Source: Rhizobium sp. Q54
GTDB taxonomy: Bacteria > Pseudomonadota > Alphaproteobacteria > Rhizobiales > Beijerinckiaceae
Direction: 5' to 3'
Assembly (NCBI GenBank): GCA_945901195.1
Contig: CAMDKB010000235.1
Location: 1 to 7,396, forward strand
Length of the DNA: 7,396 nucleotides
Below are positions 1 to 5,113 of the stretch, piece after piece (position 1 is the stretch's first letter; every line of letters begins with the position of its first letter). Under the pieces are notes generated by a model that was not told the origin of the DNA, did not search any database, and worked only from the letters and a program-made list of their open reading frames with translations. The translations under genes were made by a program, and so were the position numbers.

Positions 1-672
1 CAGCGCCCTGTCGCGAATATAACTCGTGGGATAAAGCTCCTCGGGGATCGGCGTCCGATAGGCCTGCGGGCATTTGAAGCTGTGCGGCAACTGGTTCTTG
101 CGATCACGCCACTGGTCAGCCATCGGCGCCCTGGAGCGCAGCCATTGCAGATAATGCCCGCCCGCCTGATCGCCATGGTTGGTGACCATATCGACTTCCT
201 GATAGCCGTAATACGGCGTGGGTATCTCGTATTTCTGGTTGCCTTCGTAGCGTTCTGGCACTTCGTGATCGTAATCGCTGTTGTCTTCTTTCCACGCATC
301 CTTGATGAGGCCAAGCGCAGCAGGATCGACACGCGGCTCGGCCGCATGTTCTGTCATCGGCTGCACGTGGCTTTTGCCGATCGCGGCTGTTCGATAGCCA
401 TTGGCCGACAGCACCTCTGCGAATGTATTGGCACGATAGGTGAGATATTCGCCATTCTGGCGCAACCCGTGGACAGAGGGATAGCGGCCCGTCAACAACG
501 ACGCCCGATTGGGCATGCATACGGGCGTGGCGACATAAAAGCGTTCAAAACGTGTTCCTGTTGCCGCCAACTCATCGATATGTGGCGTCTTCAAAACAGG
601 ATGCCCCGCGCAGCCAAGATAATCGGCGCGGTGCTGATCGGTGATCATGAAAAGAAAGTTCGGCTGCGTCAT
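1..672 (-). CDS. Sulfatase (type I, formylglycine-dependent), C-terminus cut by window edge
   Basis: This reading frame runs from an ATG at 672 to the left edge without a stop, giving 224 codons of a protein that in this family is usually 450-550 residues. It is an alkaline-phosphatase-superfamily hydrolase of sulfate (or related phosphonate/phosphate) esters. The N-terminus reads NFLFMITDQHRADYLG, with metal-binding Asp12. The maturation motif is CMPNRASLLTGR, with Cys52 as the expected formylglycine precursor and Arg56 completing the C-x-P-x-R signature. A GKSH motif (Lys100, His102) follows at the expected distance. No signal peptide is visible, so the enzyme is probably cytoplasmic. The start is supported by GAGGA about 10 nt upstream. 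The closest family look is choline-sulfatase or phosphonate monoester hydrolase, but the substrate cannot be read from this half. It lies downstream of the TctC-family gene on the same strand with a 95-bp gap, so the binding protein may deliver a related substrate (inference). The remaining metal ligands lie beyond the window. Confidence 0.88.
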   Translation of the reverse strand, partial: MTQPNFLFMITDQHRADYLGCAGHPVLKTPHIDELAATGTRFERFYVATPVCMPNRASLLTGRYPSVHGLRQNGEYLTYRANTFAEVLSANGYRTAAIGKSHVQPMTEHAAEPRVDPAALGLIKDAWKEDNSDYDHEVPERYEGNQKYEIPTPYYGYQEVDMVTNHGDQAGGHYLQWLRSRAPMADQWRDRKNQLPHSFKCPQAYRTPIPEELYPTSYIRDRAL

Positions 673-719
673 ATTTCCAGTTCCTCTGGGCCTGCCAGCC
701 CTCATGCATTGAATTTTCT

Positions 720-755
720 ATACCGGCGCAAACGCCCCGGCGCTACTGCCGGTAT
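720..755. repeat. Inverted repeat between tctC-like gene and sulfatase
   Basis: ATACCGGC at 720-727 is complementary to GCCGGTAT at 748-755, giving an 8-bp stem with a 20-nt loop in the 95-bp gap. No T-tract follows on either strand, so it is not a standard Rho-independent terminator. It could attenuate read-through from the binding-protein gene into the sulfatase gene or stabilise the upstream mRNA end. The rest of the gap shows only the sulfatase ribosome binding site. Confidence 0.4.
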
Positions 756-767
756 GTCATCGCTCTC

Positions 768-1814
768 TCAGGGATTATTGACCATGTGCTGATAAAAGGC
801 GCGCGTTTTTTCCGCCTGCTCATTGGTCATCTTGAGTGCTTCAGCCACCATTTTCTCCAGTTCTGCACTGTCGAGCGGATTATAGCGTGCATTGGCCTTG
901 TCCAGAGTTTCCTTGATCACGGGGTCGTTGAGCATCTTGCGGAATGCCTCGCGAAACATATCCACCACGGGCATCGGCACATCAGGCGGCGCCGCCAGCG
1001 AGCGCCCCATTGCGGTTCCGACCGTGTAGATTTTGAGGAACGCATTTTCCGTGTCGTTGCGGCCAAATTCGCTTAATAACGGCACGTCAGGCAATTCCGG
1101 CAGCCGCTGCGGTGCATAGACAAAAAGCGGAATCACCTCGCCCGACAAGAGCTCCTTGGCGTATTTCATTCTCACCGCATCCCAGCCGACGGTCCACAGA
1201 TCGACCTCTCCGCGCAGCCAGCCCAATTCGACATCCGCCGTGCCACGATAGCCAACGAGGATCTTGAATTTCGTCCCGGCAATTTCGTTGAGTACGCGCG
1301 CATTGAAGGCTGTGGGATTGGTGAGCCCGATACCCGCCGCCACAAGCTGTTTGGCTTTGGCGCCGTCGAGATTTGTCACGCCGCTCCGCTTGAGCACCGC
1401 GCCGACCTGTGTGAGGTCCGCAAGGCGGCCAATCCACTGGATTTTTGAAGGATCAAACTTCGCTTTGGGGTCCAGCACTCCATCCTGAATCGTGTTCACT
1501 GGCGGAATGAACAGCACTGTGCCGTCCTTGGGCGCCGCCGCAAACATCCAGTTTACCGCGATCAGTCCGGCCCCCCCGGGCATGGCCTGAACAATGACGG
1601 CGGGATTTCCCGGCACGTATTTGCCCAGATGGTTCGCCATCAATTGCGAATAGAGGCCGTACTCGCCGCCCACCGCCGAAGGGATTACAATCCGGACGGT
1701 CTTGCCGGCAAAATTGGTCGCGGTCTGCGCAAGCGCAGGCAGGCCCACCAGCGAAGGAAATCCTGCCAGCGCCAGCGTAGCCATAAATGTCGGAATTTTC
1801 AGGATTCGTTTCAT
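768..1814 (-). CDS. TctC/Bug-family periplasmic solute-binding protein
   Basis: This encodes 348 residues, the expected size for an extracytoplasmic receptor of the tripartite tricarboxylate transporter (TTT) family. An upstream in-frame ATG at 1832 exists, but the ATG at 1814 is preferred because GGAGG lies 5 nt before it and because a clean signal peptide then follows. That peptide has the basic start MKRILK, a hydrophobic core at about residues 10-28 and probable cleavage after ALA (residue 29). The mature protein has the family order: GKTVRIVIPSAVGG (about 37-50), IVQAMPGGAGL, AAAPKDGTVL, and a C-terminal lobe with LPELPDVPLLSEF and a long helical tail. It should bind a small carboxylate and pass it to a TctA/TctB permease, neither of which is in this window. 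After the GG turn the sequence is EYG where relatives usually have an Asp, so the ligand may differ. It is probably co-transcribed with the sulfatase gene downstream. The ligand is unknown. Confidence 0.88.
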   Translation of the reverse strand: MKRILKIPTFMATLALAGFPSLVGLPALAQTATNFAGKTVRIVIPSAVGGEYGLYSQLMANHLGKYVPGNPAVIVQAMPGGAGLIAVNWMFAAAPKDGTVLFIPPVNTIQDGVLDPKAKFDPSKIQWIGRLADLTQVGAVLKRSGVTNLDGAKAKQLVAAGIGLTNPTAFNARVLNEIAGTKFKILVGYRGTADVELGWLRGEVDLWTVGWDAVRMKYAKELLSGEVIPLFVYAPQRLPELPDVPLLSEFGRNDTENAFLKIYTVGTAMGRSLAAPPDVPMPVVDMFREAFRKMLNDPVIKETLDKANARYNPLDSAELEKMVAEALKMTNEQAEKTRAFYQHMVNNP

Positions 1815-1955
1815 CTTGCCCTCCAGCGCCATCTTGGAATCATTCTGCCGCCCGCGCCAGCCTCCTGTGGATTACGATCTGGCGGTCGCCATTTCATGGA
1901 CAGCCCTGTCCCTGCATGTTAACCCGCCGTTTCTCAATCATCGGGTCTACAAGCC
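1815..1955. promoter_or_regulatory. Divergent spacer with a GGACAG-CC-CTGTCC palindrome
   Basis: This spacer must carry the promoters of both the minus-strand binding-protein gene and the plus-strand rpe gene. A perfect inverted repeat, GGACAG (1898-1903) and CTGTCC (1906-1911) around a 2-bp centre, sits about midway and is of a size that a dimeric regulator could bind. No regulator gene is next to it, and I could not place convincing -35/-10 boxes on either strand. The operator role is therefore only a suggestion, and the palindrome could be chance. Confidence 0.3.
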
Positions 1956-2651
1956 ATGGTTCCCCTCAAAATGCGTCCACTCAAAATTGCCCCCTCCATC
2001 CTCTCTGCTGACTTTGCCCGGCTGGGCGAGGACGTGCACGCCGTCTTGGAGGCTGGTGGCGACTGGGTGCATGTTGACGTGATGGACGGCCATTTTGTAC
2101 CGAACATTTCCTTCGGCCCGGCCGTGATGAAATCCATCCGCCACATCACGACCAAGCCGTTTGACGTGCACCTCATGATTTCGCCCGTCGATCCCTACCT
2201 CGAAGCCTTCGCTGATGGCGGCGCTGATATCATAACTGTGCATGCTGAAGCGGGGCCCCATCTGCACCGCACGCTTCAGGCCATTCGCAAACTCGGCAAG
2301 AAAGCCGGCGTATCGCTCAATCCGGGGACGCATGAAAGCGCCATCGAATATGTACTTGATGATGTCGATCTCATTCTAGTTATGACAGTCAATCCCGGTT
2401 TTGGCGGTCAGAGCTTCATACGCTCGGGCCTGGAGAAGATCGCGCGCATCAATGCGATGATCGGTGATCGCGCAATTGATCTTGAAGTCGATGGCGGCGT
2501 GACGGCGCAAAACGTAGGCGAGGTCGTCTCAGCTGGCGCCAACGCGCTGGTCGCCGGCTCGGCGGTATTCAAAGGCGGCGCGAAACACTATGCAGAGAAT
2601 ATCAACGCGATCCGCATGGCTGCAGAAAGCGCACGCGGCGAAAGAATTTAG
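1956..2651 (+). CDS. rpe: Ribulose-phosphate 3-epimerase
   Basis: This cytoplasmic TIM-barrel enzyme interconverts D-ribulose 5-phosphate and D-xylulose 5-phosphate in the pentose phosphate pathway, or the Calvin cycle in autotrophs. At 231 residues it is the usual length. The N-terminal strand is KIAPSILSADFARLG. VHVDVMDGHFVPN supplies metal ligand His39 and the catalytic/metal residue Asp41. His72 lies in HLMI, the phosphate-side loop is NPGFGGQSF (146-154), and EVDGGV carries the second catalytic Asp179. All the key residues are present. The start is uncertain: an ATG at 1971 (MRPLKIAPS) fits shorter family members, and neither ATG has a clear Shine-Dalgarno sequence. It is followed by a palindromic repeat and then purB on the same strand, with which it may be co-transcribed. 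It is most likely constitutive housekeeping. Confidence 0.96.
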   Translation: MVPLKMRPLKIAPSILSADFARLGEDVHAVLEAGGDWVHVDVMDGHFVPNISFGPAVMKSIRHITTKPFDVHLMISPVDPYLEAFADGGADIITVHAEAGPHLHRTLQAIRKLGKKAGVSLNPGTHESAIEYVLDDVDLILVMTVNPGFGGQSFIRSGLEKIARINAMIGDRAIDLEVDGGVTAQNVGEVVSAGANALVAGSAVFKGGAKHYAENINAIRMAAESARGERI

Positions 2652-2660
2652 AAGGAAAGC

Positions 2661-2749
2661 GTCATCCCGGAAAATGCGAAGCATTTCTCCGGGATCGCTC
2701 GCAAAATAAAACGATGCGATCCCGGCGCGCCTTTGGCGGCCGGGATGAC
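2661..2749. repeat. Composite double-hairpin palindromic repeat (REP/BIME-like) between rpe and purB
   Basis: Two hairpins lie side by side. In the first, ATCCCGGA (2664-2671) pairs with TCCGGGAT (2688-2695), and inside it AAATGC (2672-2677) pairs with GCATTT (2681-2686) around a GAA loop. In the second, ATCCCGGC (2719-2726) pairs with GCCGGGAT (2739-2746), and inside it CGCC (2728-2731) pairs with GGCG (2735-2738) around a TTT loop. The outer ends GTCATCCCGG (2661) and CCGGGATGAC (2740-2749) are complementary to each other, as are the inner ends CCGGGATCGC (2689-2698) and GCGATCCCGG (2716-2725). The whole element can therefore also fold as one long palindrome. It begins 10 nt after the rpe stop codon. 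Such elements are typically dispersed many times in alphaproteobacterial genomes and may stabilise the upstream mRNA or end transcription. No T-tract follows. Confidence 0.85.
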
Positions 2750-2795
2750 GGCTCAACCCCTGTCCAACAACAGATCAGAATCGAAAGTTTTCCTG

Positions 2796-4097
2796 ATGAT
2801 CCCCCGCTATTCACGCCCCGAAATGGTCGCCATCTGGGAGCCTCAGACCCGCTTCCGTATCTGGTTCGAGATTGAAGCTCACGCCTGCGATGCGCTGGCC
2901 GAAATCGGCGTCATCCCCAAGGAAAGCGCAGCGACCATCTGGAAGAATGCGAAGGATGTCACATTCGATGTCGCCCGCATTGATGAAATCGAGCGCGTCA
3001 CCAAGCATGACGTCATCGCCTTTCTGACCCATCTGGCAGAATTCATCGGCGAGGACTCCCGCTTCGTTCATCAGGGCATGACCTCGTCAGACGTGTTGGA
3101 CACTTGCCTCAATGTGCAGCTGGCCCGCGCTGCCGATCTTCTGATCAAGGATGTGGACGGCCTTCTGGCTGCCATCAAGCGCCGCGCGTTCGAACATAAA
3201 ATGACGCCAGGCATTGGCCGCTCGCACGGAATTCATGCCGAGCCTGTGACCTTCGGTCTGAAAATGGCGCAAGCCTATGCCGAGTTTTCGCGCTGCCGCG
3301 AGCGCCTCGTCAACGCGCGCAAGGAAATCGCAACCTGTGCGATCTCCGGCGCCGTCGGCACGTTCGCCAATATCGATCCGCGTGTCGAAGAACATGTGGC
3401 GAAGCAAATGGGCCTCGCCGTAGAGCCTGTTTCAACGCAGGTGATCCCACGCGACCGTCACGCCATGTTCTTCGCCACGCTTGGCGTTGTCGCTTCCAGC
3501 ATCGAGCGACTGGCCACCGAAATCCGCCACCTCCAGCGCACCGAAGTTCTGGAAGCTGAGGAGTTTTTCTCGGAAGGCCAGAAGGGGTCTTCCGCTATGC
3601 CGCACAAGCGCAATCCTGTGCTGACGGAAAATCTCACCGGCCTTGCGCGCCTCGTGCGCGGCATGGTGACCCCGGCTCTGGAAAATGTCGCGCTCTGGCA
3701 CGAACGCGATATCTCACATTCCAGTGTCGAACGCATGATCGGCCCGGATGCGACCGTAACGCTGGACTTTGCGCTGGCGCGCCTTACAGGGGTGATCGAG
3801 AAGCTGATCGTCTATCCGGAAAACATGAAAAAGAATCTCGACCGCCTCGGCGGCCTCATCCATTCCCAGCGCGTGCTGCTCGCGCTGACACAAAAGGGCG
3901 TGAGCCGCGAGGATTCATATTCATACGTGCAACGCAACGCGATGCCGGTCTGGCGCGGCGAGGGCGATTTTCTGACACTGCTGAAAGCCGACAAGGATGT
4001 GGCCGCAAAATTGTCAGACACGGAATTGGAAGACCTGTTTGATCTTGGCTATCATCTCAAACATGTAGATACGATATTCAAGCGGGTGTTTGGGTAG
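2796..4097 (+). CDS. purB: Adenylosuccinate lyase
   Basis: This cytoplasmic homotetrameric enzyme of the fumarase/aspartase superfamily acts twice in purine synthesis. It splits SAICAR to AICAR and adenylosuccinate to AMP, releasing fumarate each time. The 433-residue length from the ATG at 2796 is normal for bacterial PurB, and MIPRYSRPEMVAIW is the family-type N-terminus. Active-site segments are present in order: TSSDVLDT (96-103), GRSHGIHAEP (141-150, with His144 the expected catalytic residue), and the superfamily signature SSAMPHKRNP (265-274), whose mobile loop carries the catalytic serine. The frame stays open upstream to an ATG at 2733. That extension runs through the palindromic repeat and is not credible as protein, so the 2796 start is chosen. 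GAAAG about 9 nt upstream is only a weak ribosome binding site. The gene is intact and is expected to be essential without purine supply. Confidence 0.97.
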   Translation: MIPRYSRPEMVAIWEPQTRFRIWFEIEAHACDALAEIGVIPKESAATIWKNAKDVTFDVARIDEIERVTKHDVIAFLTHLAEFIGEDSRFVHQGMTSSDVLDTCLNVQLARAADLLIKDVDGLLAAIKRRAFEHKMTPGIGRSHGIHAEPVTFGLKMAQAYAEFSRCRERLVNARKEIATCAISGAVGTFANIDPRVEEHVAKQMGLAVEPVSTQVIPRDRHAMFFATLGVVASSIERLATEIRHLQRTEVLEAEEFFSEGQKGSSAMPHKRNPVLTENLTGLARLVRGMVTPALENVALWHERDISHSSVERMIGPDATVTLDFALARLTGVIEKLIVYPENMKKNLDRLGGLIHSQRVLLALTQKGVSREDSYSYVQRNAMPVWRGEGDFLTLLKADKDVAAKLSDTELEDLFDLGYHLKHVDTIFKRVFG

Positions 4098-4369
4098 GGA
4101 TGAAGGCGGACTCAAATGTAAGTTCCAGCCACACGCGGAAATTTTCAGTGCTATTATAAAGCCGATGTGAATTTCGCCCAGTATATCAGTGCGAAATCAG
4201 AAACGTCAGGAGCAACTGCGGGGCTGTCGCGCTCGGCGATGCCCCGCAATCTGTCGGTGTGTGCGAAGAGCAAGATATCGATCAAAACTTTTCGCGCGGC
4301 GAGAGTTTCGTTCGAATCCCCGGCCTCAGGCAAAACGTCCTGACGGCGGTGACGCCTTCGAGGCAACCC
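4098..4369. other. Convergent intergenic spacer, no gene seen
   Basis: This 272-bp stretch lies between the 3' ends of purB and the FKBP gene. Short open frames cross it: 70 codons on the minus strand from a TTG at 4366, and 78 codons on the plus strand from 4189. Neither resembles a known family or has a convincing start. A GTTCGAATCC string near 4310 looks like a tRNA T-loop, but its flanks do not pair. The one solid element is the hairpin at 4217-4248, listed separately. Confidence 0.6.
4217..4248. terminator. Strong hairpin in convergent spacer, possible bidirectional terminator or small RNA element
   Basis: TGCGGGGC (4217-4224) pairs perfectly with GCCCCGCA (4241-4248). Inside, TCGC (4227-4230) pairs with GCGA (4236-4239) around a GCTCG loop, giving 12 GC-rich base pairs with one small internal loop. 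Its position between two convergent genes suits a transcription barrier for both. However, no T-run follows on either strand, so it is not a canonical intrinsic terminator. A structured non-coding RNA is an alternative. Confidence 0.4.
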
Positions 4370-4810
4370 TCACTTCACGCCGAGCAATTCTACATCAAAC
4401 ATCAGCGTCGCATTCGGCGGAATGACGCCGCCAGCGCCACGGGCGCCATATCCCAATTCCGGTGGAATGATCAGCGTACGCTTGCCGCCGACCTGCATGG
4501 TGGCGACGCCTTCGTCCCAGCCAGCGATGACGCGCTTCATGCCGATGGGAAATTCGAAGGGCTGGCCGCGATCGACGGAGGAATCAAACTTCGCGCCTTT
4601 GGCGCCGTTGTTGTAGAGCCAGCCGGTATAATGCATGACGCAGGTCTGGCCTGCCTTGGGCGTCGCGCCGGTTCCAACTGTGACATCTATGATTTGCAGT
4701 CCGGTAGCAGTAGTCATTGGTTTTCCATTGGTTTGAGCGAAGGCTGGGGAAACGGCGCCAGTTGCGGCGGCGAGGGTGAGTTTGAGCTTGTCGCGGTGGG
4801 TGAAGAGCAT
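4370..4810 (-). CDS. Exported FKBP-type peptidyl-prolyl cis-trans isomerase
   Basis: This is a prolyl isomerase and folding helper of 146 residues. The ATG at 4810 is chosen because GAGGA lies 5 nt upstream and because the product then begins with a signal peptide. That peptide has the basic n-region MLFTHRDKLK, a hydrophobic core at about residues 11-20, and probable cleavage after AFA (residue 25), which sends the enzyme to the periplasm. A longer frame to 4915 adds an unlikely arginine- and serine-rich leader. One FKBP domain fills residues about 35-146. It contains VMHYTGWLYNNG, FDSS, the pocket segment IAGWDEGVATMQVGGKR, IIPPELGYG, and the terminal strand IPPNATLMFDVELLGVK. These match small single-domain FKBPs closely. 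An internal Met32 would give a cytoplasmic form but lacks comparable start support. It is transcribed divergently from the tcu genes and looks functionally unrelated to them. Confidence 0.93.
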   Translation of the reverse strand: MLFTHRDKLKLTLAAATGAVSPAFAQTNGKPMTTATGLQIIDVTVGTGATPKAGQTCVMHYTGWLYNNGAKGAKFDSSVDRGQPFEFPIGMKRVIAGWDEGVATMQVGGKRTLIIPPELGYGARGAGGVIPPNATLMFDVELLGVK

Positions 4811-4858
4811 TCTAATCCTCGAAGAGCTGGTTGCCGATGAGTCGCATTGTAGCGCATG

Positions 4859-5092
4859 AACAGTTGGCTGATAAGGTTTCGTATCGCGGGACGATGGTCT
4901 AAACTTGTTGCGCAACTGAATGCAGCCAGCAACGAAACGGCGGCCTCATCCGCCATGCGCAAACGCTTCGAGGAGGACGGCGCAACCCTATTTCGCGGCA
5001 CAGGCGCAGAATTTACCGCCGCTCTGCGTGAAGAATTAGCCAGCCGGCAGCGTGTTGTGGAGGCTGGAAATCTCTATACAAACCAACAAACT
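4859..5092 (+). pseudogene. C-terminal remnant of a TctC/Bug-family solute-binding protein, in frame with tcuA
   Basis: About 78 codons directly upstream of tcuA and in the same frame read like the last quarter of a TctC-type binding protein. NSWLIRFRIAG...LVAQLNAA corresponds to the usual SSWxGLFAPAGTPxxVVAKLNAA. MRKRFEEDGATLF aligns with the family's VRERLAALGAEPV, and GTGAEFTAALREELASRQRVVEAGNL with GTPAEFAAFIRAEIAKWxKVVKDAGI. This comes from knowledge of the family consensus, not from a search. The preceding three quarters of the gene are absent: an in-frame TAG lies at 4850 and the FKBP start region adjoins. The conserved PAGTP turn has become IAGRW, and no stop separates the stretch from tcuA. 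I read it as a decayed tctC that once headed a tctC-tcuA-tcuB operon. Alternatives are a translated N-terminal extension of TcuA, or a stretch kept for its promoter. It does not match the C-terminus of the intact TctC protein at 768-1814. Confidence 0.65.
4907..4916. promoter_or_regulatory. Perfect 10-bp palindrome upstream of tcuA
   Basis: GTTGCGCAAC is a perfect palindrome about 200 bp before the tcuA start and about 97 bp before the FKBP start, in the only region that can hold the promoters of both. In Salmonella the tcu genes are controlled by the LysR-type regulator TcuR, and a symmetric site would suit such a protein. No regulator gene is visible here and a 10-bp palindrome can arise by chance. 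The bases also encode part of the conserved LVAQL stretch of the tctC remnant. Confidence 0.2.
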
Positions 5093-5113
5093 GATTCCGG
5101 ACCGCAAACACGC

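Noticed and set aside
82..792. 236-codon plus-strand open frame at the left
   Set aside because: It is the antisense shadow of the sulfatase frame, which carries the C-x-P-x-R motif and runs through the window edge; the plus-strand product resembles nothing.
1702..2082. 126-codon plus-strand frame across the spacer and rpe start
   Set aside because: It overlaps the signal-peptide end of the TctC-family gene and the conserved N-terminus of rpe in the wrong frame, with no family resemblance.
2733..2795. N-terminal extension of purB from the ATG at 2733
   Set aside because: It is encoded partly by the palindromic repeat, and the family length and N-terminal sequence fit the ATG at 2796.
4303..4325. 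tRNA- or tmRNA-like T-loop string GTTCGAATCCCC
   Set aside because: The bases on either side of the TTCGAAT loop do not form a 5-bp stem, and no acceptor stem or anticodon arm can be placed around it.
4154..4366. 70-codon minus-strand frame starting 3 nt after the FKBP stop
   Set aside because: It needs a TTG start without a ribosome binding site, matches no family I recognise, and contains the strong 4217-4248 hairpin.
4837..4902. Short plus-strand frame beginning MSRIVAHEQ upstream of tcuA, considered as a leader peptide or gene fragment
   Set aside because: It is only 21 codons, has a weak ribosome binding site and no clear family match, and the tctC-like homology is in a different frame.
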